Part shown: in pieces, positions 1 through 13,443 of the stretch
Numbering within the stretch: position 1 is the stretch's first letter
Layout of the letters: every line of letters begins with the position of its first letter
Program-made: the position numbers and the translations under genes
Source of the DNA: Motacilla alba alba
Lineage: Eukaryota > Chordata > Aves > Passeriformes > Motacillidae
Direction: 5' to 3'
Assembly: GCF_015832195.1 (NCBI RefSeq)
Contig: NC_052026.1
Location: forward strand, 12,015,619-12,079,618
Length of the DNA stretch: 64,000 nucleotides
Notes under the pieces: generated by a model
The model's database searches: none
What the model saw: the letters and a program-made list of their open reading frames with translations, nothing else
Told to the model about the DNA's origin: nothing

Positions 1-2495
1 ATTATATGTTTGACATGAATTTTAAAGCACAAAAAAATTATGCTTACTACCTTCATGTCATCTTTTTAATTCAGCAGAAAACAGTCAACAGTCAACAGCA
101 GAAATACTCTGACATAAAGGAAATCAACTGTTTGTACTGTACTGGTACAACCAAGTGGGTAGGAGTTGTATTTCTAATTCTCTGGGAAATTGCAGTTCTT
201 TACCTAACAATAACCATCAGAGTATTCTGTCTGGATGTAGAATTTTAGGAAATGCTCCATGTCAGAGAGAAAAGATATGACTACATAAGTGTCCTGCTGT
301 GCCAGCAATGGGCTATGACTTTTATGATTTTTCCTAGGAAACTTGGTAGTCAGTGCAGCACTCAAATCCTACATGAATCAAAAGTTCTTCAGAGCCTGGC
401 CAAAGAAGATGAAACTATTTTGTTATCCTGATTTCAAAACATCTTTTGAAGTTCATTTCTGAAATGTTAAAGGAGGAACTAGAACAGCAGAGCCCACAGA
501 AATATTCAAGAAGTGGAACTGGAAGGGTATTTACCATTAAAAAAAAGTTCACAGAAACAAAGGAGTTATTTATAGCTTTCTTAAATAATGTGATACAGAT
601 TATTTCCCTAATTTTACAAACCTGGCAAATGTAGTGCATAGTATTAAGTCAAAAAGTATTTTTCACCATGGAAAAAGATTGTAACATCAGCACCCCCAAA
701 GCAGCTTAGCTGGTTTTGCTCTTGTAAGAGTATAATGAGATCAAAAGCAAATCCAGAATAACCCCACTGAAGTTAAGTATTATATCTTCAAAATACTATT
801 TGTGTAATGCAGATTTTAATTGGGATTTAATATGATACATGATTCCAATTCCTTTCATTTTTAACTGCATTTAATGAATATCAGATCGGGGAAAAAATAA
901 AACAAGTTGTTTGTATTCTGAAGGGAATTTCTGAAAAACACTTGTGAAAATTAACTAATGGGAGGAAGTGCTGGGCAGTATCTCTTCTTCCAATGAAATC
1001 ACCTTTACACACATTATTTCTCCAGAAGTATCTTCATAGACTATTTTTAGTTTATTACCAGTGGCATATCAAGATTGAACTAAGTTGCAGATTTTTATTG
1101 GAAAAAGACAATCAAGGAGAGATGTCCAGTACCTCTTGTCACCCAGTGCTGCAGGGACTGGCAGGTTCTTTAAGTAAAGTCAATCTAGATTATGATTGTT
1201 GTGTCATACACTGATTATCAAGACTTTGACCTGAATTGCAGAGGGCTCAGGTGACTAAAAGCCTACACAACCAAAGCCTCTAGATAGCAAAGAAAGCTGC
1301 ACTGATTACTAGAAACTCTGCTTAACTGAAAGCTGGGATAATTGCTAAAAATCCTGTGTAGCAGTAAGATACACGAACTGCTAGAAATTGTAGATAACAA
1401 TAAGGTATGCTGATAAGTAAATTTTTATGTCATAAAAAGTGCTCTAAGTGTAGCTACAATCTTGTGGCCAGTCCTTAATCTACCAAGGATCCCTAAAAGG
1501 ACTTGTATATTCTGCACCATTGTGTGACACCTCCGTAGGATTTTTTTGGTACAACTTTATTTTTGGTGGAAAAGAGCAGTTGTCTGAACAACCATTGGTG
1601 TAAGTATAGTTCTAATCCAGTGGTGTATGGATGTGGTTGAACTTCTGAAGCATCCAGCCTTATATTTTCCAGAAACATGTTTCTCCACTTGAGTTGAAGT
1701 TTGCTTACCAAATGGCCTCTGCCTCTGGCTGTGTCTTTCATTTAAGCAAGAAAATAAATCAGTGTCTCAATTGCAGCCACAGTCTGGAATTTCTGTTTCA
1801 GAAAAATCCCAGAGAAGTGTTGAACTGCTAAGATTTCCTTGAGTGAGATTCTGAAGCTAGGGCTATTAGACTAAATATCTCAGACATTAGAGTTAACATT
1901 AGCTCAGGAGCATGTTTCTGAACAGCTCTATGTGACTCCTGGATCACTTAGAAAACTTCAGACTGTAAGCTGTCCTTAATACTCTCTAAAAGTGTCTGAT
2001 TGTTATTTATCAAATTTAAATTAGTAGAACACTAACTTTACAGGGAATTTAGCAAATATTTCCATTAACAGGGGGAGCAATATAATGTAGTCAATAACTG
2101 CTATAAACAACAGTGGCTGAACAATTCAGTATCTTACTCACTCTAGTGGCCAAATGTGGGTGGGCTTTAATGTATGAATGCATTTGGACTTCGAATCACA
2201 GAAGCTCTGGTCTACTTCATCACAGCAGTGAAATTAGGCTGCATCTGTATGTTTAAAAAACACAGTTTAAGTTTTTTGTGTACATGCATATTATATGTAG
2301 TGAAGTAAGTCAGTCATCAATCCAGGAAACTTTCTGTCAATCTGTTACTTTTAGATTGGCAAATAACTTCTGAAAACTTTCCAAGCTCAAAAAGTCTGTG
2401 CTACTGCTATGAAAGAATTTGCTTTGCCTTAAATATCAGGTGTGTGTTTCTCTCATCCTTCAAATTATTTATTTCACTCTGAATGAATGCATGAG

Positions 2496-2509
2496 CTTCC
2501 CTCTGGTGG
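2496..2509 (-). promoter_or_regulatory. Possible CTCF binding site (minus orientation)
   Basis: Read on the minus strand, the site is CCACCAGAGGGAAG. It matches the usual 14-base CTCF core (CCASYAGRKGGCRS) at 13 positions; the mismatch is A for the C after GGG. CTCF is the vertebrate insulator and loop-anchor protein. Motif matches of this quality occur by chance, and no occupancy data can be inferred, so this is only a candidate. Confidence 0.3.
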
Positions 2510-3460
2510 ATGTTCTGTAGATTACACTACCACTGAGCATTTTCAAACAGCTGTGTTTGCATCCCTAAATGTAAATTGTAATTGATATTTCTACCTCTTG
2601 CATATTTATTCTGAGAAACAGAGTTTCACTTCGAAATGCTAAGAGTCTTTGAGCTAAGATCCTCTGCTCAAAGGGTATCCATCCTTCCATGCCCTAAGAG
2701 CCTCTCTTGTAAGGATTTACAGAGTAGCTAATACATGGCAAATGGCAAATCCACAATGTGGAACTTGTATTTAGAACTCTACCAAGAAGACTTTTAAAAT
2801 CAGAAGGATCCCCTGGATGTTTGTCTAGTAAGTGATTGCAGAATAATGATTATCAAGTATCACATATCTACTGAGACGCTGCAAATTGATGTTATAACCT
2901 CATTTATTGTTAATGTGAAAGAGGAGAAGTATTTAGCCTGAACCACTCAGTTCTTCAGCCACTGCACTGAGGTGTATTTTGCAGGATTTGCACAAATGTC
3001 TTATAACAAACTCAGGTCCATGTGCTACTGAGGGCAGTGTGAAAGCGCCATCCTTTGCCTTGATCAGAGAACTATGGGCTACTTCACAGCTGATCTAATT
3101 TTGCTTTCTTGCTTACAGGAGAGGCTCCTGTATAAGTGGGATTTCAGGGGAATGTGCAGTAGCCAATAATCTCTCTCTGCTCTGCAATTACTGCAAAGGG
3201 AAGTGCAGTGTAGGAAAAGACACATACCAGACATTTCTATGGTCTTGCAGTGTTTGTGGCTGCAGCCCATGGGGCAGCAAGTACAAATAAGAACACTCCC
3301 AGGACTGCTTTATCAGAGAGTAAATAACTTAAGGAAAAACTTGGGATCAGTTCCAGAATGTAATAAAAGATGTGCACTTTGCACTATAAAGTTTGAAATA
3401 TTCTGTGCAGTATGCATTGTTGTTAATCAGTATCCTAACATTATTAAAAATTTGTAGGAG

Positions 3461-3548
3461 AAAAGATTTCCTGCTTGTTAGGTTCAGTTTTTTGGCTGGC
3501 TAGAGATATGGCTGGCTAGAGAAAATATTTCCTGCTTGTTATGTTCAG
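3461..3548. repeat. Local direct duplication, about 61-bp period
   Basis: A 27-base block at 3461-3487 recurs at 3522-3548 with two mismatches; both copies contain TTTCCTGCTTGTTA. Between them a shorter word, GGCTGGCTAGAGA, is itself present twice (from 3494 and from 3510). The nested arrangement suggests recent slippage or microhomology-driven duplication. It resembles no known repeat family. Confidence 0.75.
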
Positions 3549-4255
3549 AGAAAACTACTTTAGGGTTTGTGATAAGGAAGTGCTTCCAAGGTACTTGTGT
3601 GTGCATCAGACATGCTCACATATGGGCACCTTTCTTGCCATAACAGACTCATCACTGACAATCAGAACATGTTTCCATGGTGAAAACCACAGAGAAGTAT
3701 TCTCCTTGTACAGACATACCAGGTACATACCAGACATTAGATTGGAGGTGTTAATGAAGATAGTGGATAACTGTGTTCATAATTCTGACTACAACCAGGA
3801 ATATGAATAACAATTATGCAGAGATTATGGAAAAACTTATAGACACCTTTTCCTGACATTATGGGTGTATATAGTTTTAGTGTCCTGTTACAGTACAAGA
3901 TTTTGAACAGTAAATGTATAGACTTGTTACAATTTAAGGCAAGACAGGCCCATTCTTAATCACCTACTACTAAGTAGCTACTTGTACACAAACTGTTGCT
4001 ATCCAAAATCCTTAAGGATATAACCATATCTGGCACCATGGTCGCTACTGAGTAAATAAAATACACAGTTTATATGCTCTTCCTGTTGAGTAATATCTTA
4101 CAGATGACAAATACTGCTTGGATGATTTGCTTCCAAACAGGATTTGATTTTTTTAAAATTGTTTAGCCAAACGTACTGGCATTTCTACCTTGTTTACTAG
4201 GATTGCATGTAAATATTATTTTGCTGTATGATCAATGTCTCTTTTTGTTATTCAG

Positions 4256-4592
4256 CAGTGATAACAGAAAGTGTTTAGCAGAACATGCCTTAGTGAAGGC
4301 CCCGTGATTAAAAACCCACAAGCAGATACCCCGCAGTGCCTGAGCAGCAGCACCAGCTGTTCTGCCCCCATGGAAGGGGCTGTCCCGTGCACTTCTGTGT
4401 TTGCAACACAGGGCGGCACTGGGAAACCGTCCCTTGGTTTTTGGCTGAGCCTGCAGGCCCGGAGGTGGTGCCTTCCTCTGCACTGGGTGCACGGCGTTCA
4501 AGGCCATGGCTCTCCACAGGACTGATTCTTCTGCATTAGAAGGTTAGGGGATTGTGACTAAAATTTTAATAAACTTATGGAGGAAAATCACA
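4256..4592 (+). other. Possible terminal exon of an unannotated transcript
   Basis: A GC-rich patch (about 4300-4520) sits in strongly AT-rich surroundings. On its 5' side is a good splice acceptor: a T-rich tract ending in TTATTCAG at 4255. On its 3' side is AATAAA at 4568-4573, followed by a T/GT-rich stretch from about 4594, as expected downstream of a cleavage site. Several short reading frames cross it on both strands, but none resembles a protein I recognise. It could be the last exon of a lncRNA or gene starting outside the window, an old repeat, or chance. Confidence 0.25.
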
Positions 4593-7500
4593 ATGTCTTT
4601 TTTTTTGTCTGGTACATCCCATTATTTTCTAAATATTCATATTTCTAGGTCTCTCAGTTCTGTTTTGATACATGCCCATTTCCAGTGCTACATTCTGTTT
4701 TAACTGATCTGGTAAGGACAGCTCTCTCTGTGACAAAAAATAACATTACTTTTAATAAATAAATTTCATTTTGTATGCCTCTGAAAGAAGAAAGTTTGAA
4801 AAGTTTGGTAATTACATTAACATTTGGTCCTTCAGTGTAGCTTCTATTCGTGTGTTCTCTTTGAAAAGCAGATCAAATTGTGATCTCTTGGGTTGTGAAA
4901 CAACCCTGTCCAGCAGATTTGAGCATCTTTGAAGACTTATTTAATTCCTTTATTACACATCACTTAACCCTGGTCCCAGTGTGACATGAAGGCTTGATTT
5001 TGTGGCCTTGTGTCAGGAGGCTGGTTAATTGTGCTGCAATTAGCAGACTGTACTGATTTTATGGGGAATACAAAGATCTTTCTTCTGCTCTGCAGCAGCC
5101 ACCAGTGTGTGTTAGGAATGCCTGTGTGCTCAGTCACTCAGTAATTAGCATACCTGACATTCTGTTCCGCATAGCCAGAGAAACCAGCACCCTCTGCCAT
5201 GCTGCCCTTCAGAATGGTCTTGTCCAAGCATTCTTAATCTGAAACAAAAAGTAGTCAGGATTCATTCTGAGATGCTACACAGAGCCATACTAACAGCTGT
5301 TTAGTAAACACACACATAATATACTGTACAGAAAAAGTGTAAGATATGCAAACTTCAGGCACAGGTAATGTTTGATCATTCTGTAATGTGAGCTGTTGTT
5401 TCTGTAGAATTTCTATTAAAATTAGAAATTACTGTGAAAAATGACAACTTCTCCATTAAATGAAACATTTTCCCTGGCAGAAATTGGTAGCCCCATTTTT
5501 TTTTAGTTAAAACATATATATATTGATGGAATTTAATAGAATAGCAAGCTAATAGACTGTAAAATCGTCTGATGTCATACTTTTCCTATATTTTACTCTT
5601 GAGCCTAATAAAATTATCTGGTTTTAGGCAGACTTATTTTTTATGTTCTAGTGTTGAGTCAGATCAAAAAGTACTTTTAGCCCAGTATCTTGTTTCTGGT
5701 AGCAGCCACAAGCAGGTGTTTAGAGAAGAATGTAAAAACAAGCAATGTGTGTCTATACTTGTCCTACACATCCTCTGGCATTCAGTCAATCACAGCTGAG
5801 GAGTTTCTTGGATCAGGGATGGTTTCTGTGTGTTTAATGAAGCTTTGTGGACATTTATTAAGTAGACTTCCTAAGCCTATCCTTGAACTCCAGTGAACTT
5901 GTACCACTGCAGCTTTGATCCATGCTGTGTGAAGAACCACCTCCTTTTGTTTCTTTGCTGTTCTCCTGTTGGCTCCAGCTGGCTTCCCACAGTTCATCTG
6001 TTGGAAAAACAGTGAACAGCACACCTGTGTTCATGCTTTCCACAGTCCTTGCTTTATTAAAGCCTACATCTCACAGCCATTGCTTAGCTGCAGACTGAAA
6101 AATTCTTACATATATGAATATACCTACACACCTTCCTATATCCTGTAAAGAAATCGCCCCTTGCTTTTCATCATCCCTGCATTCTTCTCCTTGTCTCTTC
6201 ATTCAGGTTTTTTATGTTTCATTCAGACAGAGGAACAGACTAGTTCTGAAATTCAATAGTTCAATTAAACCACAGGGAGCTGATGAGGGAAAATGAAATA
6301 AATCAAGACACACAGAGGTCAAAGTTCCCTCATTTCCAGTCTGTTTGTCTCATCCTGCTGCAGTGTAACAGAGCTGGCTATACTGCACTCAAACGTGTTT
6401 TTATTTTTTCTAATTGGGGATTAGTTTAGTTTACATTCAAAGCACAAAAATAATAATTAGCTTTTGTCTTTCTCAATGCTAGTCTGTGCTCTAAGATTTA
6501 GAAGACTTTGTTCCAAAGGTCACTGTGTCATTCTTCCTTCATTTACTCCAGATGCTTCACAATCATAGAAATCATCATGTGATACAATCACCTTGTAATC
6601 CTTAAACCACAGGTCATCCCCTGACTGGTAGAGTTTGTATCTCTGCTGTGTGTTCTATTCTGTGCTTAAACCACTAGAAGTCAAGTATAATCTAAAATCA
6701 CCATTATTTGATGCTGTATGAAAGGCAGCTTTAATTGCACCTGTTACCTTTTCCTAGGTATCTTTGTGTCTTGTTATGTCTGGCTGTGTGGGAAGCATTT
6801 AATCCTCCATGGTATTGAACGGTATCTCTTTAACACCTCCTCTTTTCTGACACAGCAAATGTGTGACTCCTCTCTCTCTCATGATTGCTGTTTTCCTGCC
6901 TTTTGAGTTTGTGACTGTTCACCAAGGCCTGTGGTATCTGACCATGGTGTCACTGAAGCTCTTGCTGCAGCCCTGCTGCCCTGGCTCCCCTCAGGGTTAA
7001 GTGTAGGTACCTCACATTGGCCTCGTGAAGTGTTTGCTCCGTGCAATACACCCGATACACAGGGCTGGTTTTTGGCACATTCTGGGATCTGTTAGAGAGT
7101 GAAAAACAGACAACATAGTATAGAAAACATGGCTAAGGCTCTTGGTAGACACTGCTGAGTATCCATTGATCAAATTACTAGGGATCCCCCTTGGCATGAC
7201 AAATCACAGACCCAGTCACAAACTTTATCCATGTTCTGGTCCTCTGGTTTTGGTTTGAACAGTGTCAGGTTCAATTTATAATTTATAAATTATACATCTC
7301 TTATTTTATAAGAGATTTGCTAGGTTGTTGTCATCATGTAATACTTACTTCTATAAAAGTTTATACAGATATCAGGAAGACAACTGTAATGGATATAAAA
7401 CCAGATTTTACCCACACATTTATAAAGAACTCATATTTTAAACACTATTAGTCTTTCTGTGTTATCTGAGAACAAGCATCTTCTGTAAACACAACAGAAA

Positions 7501-8254
7501 AACATCAGCACTGTATAGCAGATTCCCAAAATGAGGAAATATCCAATAAAACAGAGTAAGAGAGCAGCTTTGAGAGTATTGCTCTCTGCAGCTAATCAAC
7601 GCATCTTTGCAGCACACAAACACAGCAGAAATGTTCTCACATGTTAGAATGAGGTCCAAGTAGAAGAGTTGAAATTGCTTCATAATGGCAAAACCTTTTA
7701 CAGGAACACTCATGTATTTCTAGCTTTCAGCAGAAAATTTGTTTTCATGTCACATGATAGCAGTACCCATTTTTGACTGCTTCTTTGGCTTGTAATCTGA
7801 GCAGCTTCACATTCAGCTGCCAAGCACTGATAGCCAAATTAATTTCACCATAACATGAAGAAACTTATGAGTGTTAGTCTATTGTCAGTGTAGCATGGCA
7901 ACAATATTTACAACATCTCAAGCTGCCTTTAGCGCACTAATTAAAAAAAATAATTTTCCAATAAAGCCATCTTCTCAAAGTACAATGCCCAGATAGCCTT
8001 TGGCAAGCTTCTTCTTCCTAATACGTCCACAAGTGTCTCTAAGATATCATTATGCAAGTTAAAACATGACAGGTCAGTTCACTGCTACCTGTTTAAAATG
8101 TCCTTTATTCAGTGTTATTACCAGGAATGTGTTAAAGGAAATGGTGGAATTTTATTAGAATTTTCACTTTATATTCACTTATTTGCCCAACAGATCAAAA
8201 TAATTGTCCTGATCCAAATTTGATCGTAGCTATGGTTTGAACATGAGGATTAAA

Positions 8255-8300
8255 ATAATGACCTTCAATAGTCCCTTCCAACCTAAATTTCCCTGGAACT
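8255..8300 (+). repeat. Possible CR1 3'-end relic
   Basis: The string GTCCCTTCCAACCTAAA, preceded by a GACCTTCAAT-like stretch, resembles the 3' end of CR1 LINEs, where GGTCCCTTCCAACCCAAA precedes the terminal short repeats. The upstream body cannot be recognised. If real, it is an old, heavily decayed fragment; the match is short enough to be chance. Confidence 0.3.
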
Positions 8301-9038
8301 GTATTTTTGCACTGACATGTTTGACAGAGCCTCCCACAATGCTACTCATGATGCTGCTGATTCAGCCATTTCCCCATGATTAACTGTTCCCAACCGCCTG
8401 TGTCCCTCAGCCTAGAAGGGAACTGTGTCCTTACAGGAATCATCAAGCAATACTTTTTAACTTAATCTGCCCAAAGGATGGGACAGAAAGTGCCTGTGCA
8501 TTCGTAGCCTATCTATGCCTTACTTTAGCACATGGGACCAGCCAAACAGCAGATCAGGCATTTCTTTTTGCAGTCAGTGGCAGTTAAAACTCAGATCTCA
8601 ACAACTAGTTTTGTTAATCTTGTTAATTTTGTTTGTTTTTAATGCTAATCAAGAAACTTTGTTACAATGTGGGTCTGTCCTATTCAGTTCTTAAGTGTAG
8701 TCAGTTTTCCTATTCATATCTAGTTTTTAATGTGGTAATCTGGATTTAAAGGATAGAAAATAAATGTTTTGTCTACAAAGACATTACATCTTCATATCTA
8801 AGATGACATTTGCTTTACAGATGCATCATTTAGTGGGATTGCATAAACATTTCAGAGCCAGAGACATAACTGAAGAAAAAAACCTATACACATCCTTTAA
8901 ACTCAGGTGAACTCTCATTTTTAATGCACCAGTGAAAGAGGAACCCTCAGATTGTTTCTTATAGGCTGAAGGGAAGTCTCTCAACATATGTGATCAGGGT
9001 CAGATGGTTTTCCATCCCTCAGGGTTGGAAACTGTGGG

Positions 9039-9082
9039 ACTGAAATGAGTGAGTGAAAATGCACTGAAATGAGTGAGTGAAA
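9039..9082. repeat. Two-copy tandem duplication, 24-bp period
   Basis: The 20-base word ACTGAAATGAGTGAGTGAAA begins at 9039 and again at 9063, an exact copy 24 bases away. The copies are identical, so the duplication is probably recent. No function is suggested. Confidence 0.85.
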
Positions 9083-12000
9083 CCTTATGGAGACTAGCCA
9101 AAGACCAACATCCCCTTCGATAAATTACTGGCAGCAGTTTCAGTTCTTCTGGACACACTTTTGTTTCCAGAGATGGACTCACTTTTGTCACTAATCTGTC
9201 GGATTCAATAGAAGCAGTGTTGTTTCTCTTCAGAAGCAGCTCTGAGCTAGCAGATTTCCCAAGGCCTGTATTTCCCTGTGACTTCCTTGACACTGTGTCC
9301 AGCTGGGATACCAAACAGGTGTGACACTGGATGAAACACTGAAATGCTTATTAAACAGTGGGTTCTTGCCTTTTCATTACATGTGGACTAGAATCCTGAA
9401 ATGCTGCTGCTTGACTCGTGGCACTGTGCCCTCTCTAACCACACTCAGTTTTGTAAGACTTGTTAAACCTTACAGTAACAGCATACCGAATTCTGCTTTT
9501 TCTCCAAATCTCTTCCTCACAGAAAAAAGTACCTTGTCTGCAGATTAAACCACCTTGTCAGCTTTCTACCTCAGAGGGCCCAAGTTTCTCTGCAGAGCAA
9601 AAGGCGTCAGGTTCTACCACTCTCGCAATGTGCTGGGAAGTTGTTGTACTTTGTGGGAACTTGTGCAAGACATAAACTGTGCCCGAGGGTTCAACCTACT
9701 CAGTTTTCATCACAACATGCATTATATTTTCAACACTTTTCCTCATATATTCATCCTACACAAAATTGTATCTCCCCATTTCATCTTCCCATGCCACCTC
9801 TTATTTTTAAATTATTTTTTCAATTCCATATATTGCCTAGCTCCAATTTCAAAATTCTTCAGTGGTCCAACCCAGAACACCAACTCTGAGTAAATCTTGA
9901 GTAAAAGTCCCACTAGTTAAGTTTGAGCATTCTTGCTAAAAATTGCTCACTCCCAGATTTGAAAAAAGTTCTCTTTGAGCAGGAATTCTGAAATTACAAG
10001 TGTTAAATCCTCACAATTTACTATGAATCTTTATTACATGGATGGTTTACAAGGAAAAACTGATTTGCTTTAGCAAAACATGAGCCAAAGGAGTAATATG
10101 ATCTCTATTATATGGATTTAAGGTTTGAAGATAGGAGAGATGACAGTGACTGTTACTCCGTTAATTGTGGTTACCCTACCTTGGCTCTGAGTTTGTGGGT
10201 TGATGGTTATGTAAGCCTGCATTTTCAGTACTCCCAGTATTCAAGTGCTCTCTTCCCTTTTTTCTAGTCCCTGTTTGACACTGTAACCAAATTTAGCCTG
10301 AGAGACAATGAGGAACACAGGTTTTGTTTACTGTCCTAATGCTGCTGTGCAGCACCATGGGGAACAATATGGAAGTGGATGTGAAGCACTGAGGAAGCAG
10401 GGAGAAGTGAAAGGAAGAATTGTCTTTGCAGCCCCGGTTCAAATGCATGTCAGGTTGTGTCCTGTGCTACTGCACTGAGCTGCAAGGACAGAGCAAATTT
10501 GTCAAAACATCTTACATCGTCTTCACATCTTTCTTTGAAACTAGCTGTCTTCTACTCATCTGTGTAACTCAGCACAATCGTGTTTGAGGGTATTTGAGCC
10601 AATACAAACACCACTTCAATGGCAAGGATCAGAGGCAAACAGACAATTCTGTTCAATCAAATAAAAGACATTAAAGCAAACAGTAGATTTCTGAAAAGGA
10701 TTGTTTCTCTTAAATAACCAGTGTGCAAACTCATATTCAATTCACAGTCTTTGTCAAGAGTGCAAGTCCTCAAACAGTCTTAAACAAAGATAATGCTACT
10801 GACACTGTAGTTTCTGGCATTTAATATGGTTTATTCCTATGGTGTGGGTTTTTTGGAAGAACTAAAGAATATTTTCTTAGAAGATGGATTGTGCACATAA
10901 AAAAAAATTCTACAGTGGTAACAAACTGGCCTCTGAAGTATGGATAATGATTTTTTTTCACTTCATACATAAGTGAAAAGGATGCAGCCCTCCTTTTATC
11001 AGTAGTTTATCTGTAACAACTTCATTTTCCGTTTCTAGCCAACTTTGGATATCAAACACATAAAGGAAGCAGTATATAAAATGTATTTCATAAAATAATG
11101 AGCCGGCTGGCATTTCACTGGCAGTTCAGATGTTTAGTTGGTTCTGTTATTCTTTGAATCTGCCTTGGATGATGACTGGTAGATTTCTGTGTGGCTACAC
11201 ATGGTCATGTTCCTGAACTGCTGTTAATCTACAAATCCCTGTTGTTAAGTCATTCTCTGTGGAGAAAGAGCTGGATTGCTCTTCTAAAAAAAGCAGCCCT
11301 TGGAAATAGTTACACTGACTCAATTAATAGCAGGGTATCATCAGCTGGAAAGCAATGCCACGTGTCCAGGTTCCTGGGTTTGTTGGTGTGAGTGACAATA
11401 GCACCAGGCATTCAGTGTGAAAACAGAAATTTGCTGTGCAGATTTAAACCTTACAAAGGCAAAGAGCTTAATGCACTTTGTGTTTAAATGAAAATGTCCT
11501 GATCTCACAAAAGGAGACAAAAAAATAAATAACTAACAAATGCTTCTTGATTTATCAGCTAAAAGACTGCTATCTAAAGAGCCTGGGCTCGCAGCAATAA
11601 CTATTATGTGTTTAGAAGGCTTTTCCTGGAACAGAATTCAATGGAGAGTTTTTAGTGAAATGTGAGGACATTCCCAGCTGTCAAAAGAGCACAGAGATTT
11701 GTAAAGGAAATATTAAGACTGGTTTGAAGACATCTTGAGTAGAATCAATGAGGAAATGGTTACAGAAGTGATAGATATTGATAAGCACTCAGAGTACTTG
11801 TAAATGCTGACAAATGCAAAGTGTACGTGGAGCCCAAAAGGCCTGTGCCCATAGAGGCCCACAGAAGGCACAGAAGCTCTGTCCCAAGATGATGCTCTGA
11901 TGCCACCCAAGGGAGCCCACAAGATGTAGAGGGCTTGACAGGTGTCATTCCTTGAACCTTGTGTCACAGCACAAGCGATCCCAGCCTATTTGGACATGTG

Positions 12001-13443
12001 CATTCTGGGGCTTTTGAGTATGAGAGAAAACTGAATTCAGACACAGTCGTTCTTTTAAATAGTGTTTTACCCTCCCATAAGGTCTTTTGCTGCATTTTGT
12101 AACTTTTAATTTGTACACGAGGTTCCCTGTTGCAATCAGTTTTAGTCAGTCACACTTGCACACCCTGTAGTTTGTCTTAGTAGGAGGTAATTTCATGTCA
12201 ACACTTGCATGGTGACTAAGCACCTGTCTTTGGGTTTGTTGGATGTAAACATACAAGGCGTGGCTGCTGAAAAAGGCAAGTCTAGATTTAGACTTAGCCT
12301 TACCTTCCTTGAATATTTGTTTTTTATTTTCTTATTTAAGGAGGAAGATATATCCTTCCATGTTAATGCCAAGACAATGCAGTTTTTCTAAACTTCTCTC
12401 AGCAGGCTGTGAATCTGATTTACCAGATTCTGCCTTCACACACAAATCTCTGACATGTCTCTCTCCAGGAATTACAGAAGTTCTTGAATACTGAATTCAA
12501 TGAGGCCAGAAATTCTACTTCTACTTGTATTTCACTCACATCTTCACTTGTGGTATTGTTTATGCTCGTGTATTAACCATTCAATGTAGGAATATTTCTG
12601 AAAATTAGTAGACTGACTGGGGGATGTAGGAAGCTGTGAAGTAGACAGTGCAGTGCTCCTGTTGCAAAATAACCTTTTCAGAAATAGCTTTATCCTGAGC
12701 ACAAATTGCTAACATCAGAAAGTGTATTTCCACAGAAGGAGTCACAGATATGATTGAATCAAGGAAACTTTGTCCAGCCCATCAGCACAATCATTACTGA
12801 TCATGATCTATGACTACACTGGTTCCAAGTGCCATTTTTTTCTCTATTTAATTTCTGCTTCTGTGGATACCCTTCCTTGTTCCTCTCCACAGGCAGACAC
12901 CCATCAAATGACCTGCACACCAAAGGAGCACGTAGCCCATACTAACTGGTATTGCCGAAGCACAAAGGCTTATAACACTTCTGGTTCCAAATTACTGTAA
13001 TTACAGGACTGCCTGTTCTTGTTACATGTATAAAGGTGTAATGATTTTTTCCCTCTCAGTATTGCCAAACGCCAGGGATCTTCTGTACCAATTAGCCCTC
13101 AGGTGAGTTGGGTGTTGCCTGAAGTGCAGATATGCCCGTGAGCTTCTCTATCAGACGCTCAGTCCTTTGACCGTGTAACACTAGAATTCCCAGCTCTTCC
13201 AAGCACTTCGGCTTTCAACCACTCTGACCACGCCCCTTATGCGCTACTTATTTTTAGATATGTTTTGCAGCAAACGCCCATTACTTCGCTGTTAGACTTT
13301 ATCACGACCAAACAAGTGTAGACGTAATAATGAGAGACAAACGCTTTCCTCCCGCAGCACATCTCCCTCCTCACAGCTTTCTGCGGGCCCCAGCAGAACG
13401 GGGGGCACTGTCCGTGCCTGTCTGGAGCAGCAGTCTGTGTCGG

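Larger units (their letters stand above)
1..4255. other. AT-rich intergenic region, left flank
   Basis: No exon or RNA gene can be supported here. The reading frames are short, overlap on both strands and resemble no family I recognise, as expected by chance in AT-rich vertebrate DNA. Two items are listed separately: a CTCF-like site near 2.5 kb and a local duplication near 3.5 kb. A short iteration of a GTCAACA-type unit lies around 83-103. I see no CR1 fragment in this stretch. Confidence 0.6.
4593..13436. other. AT-rich intergenic region upstream of PLA2G15
   Basis: No coding exon, RNA gene or CpG island is recognisable before 13.4 kb. Scattered short frames, for example near 9555-9893 and 11713-11967 (minus), show no known domain. 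A possible CR1 3' relic and a 24-bp tandem duplication are listed separately. A CCACGTGT E-box lies at about 11358, too far from the promoter to assign. Human ESRP2, the upstream neighbour of PLA2G15, is not visible here. Confidence 0.6.

Noticed and set aside
10433..10448. GGTTCAAATGC word resembling a tRNA B box
   Set aside because: No A box or cloverleaf arms can be formed around it at the right spacing.
11700..11970. GC-richer stretch with open minus frames, possibly a retroelement fragment
   Set aside because: No CR1, LTR or other landmark could be recognised. Left as unassigned intergenic DNA.
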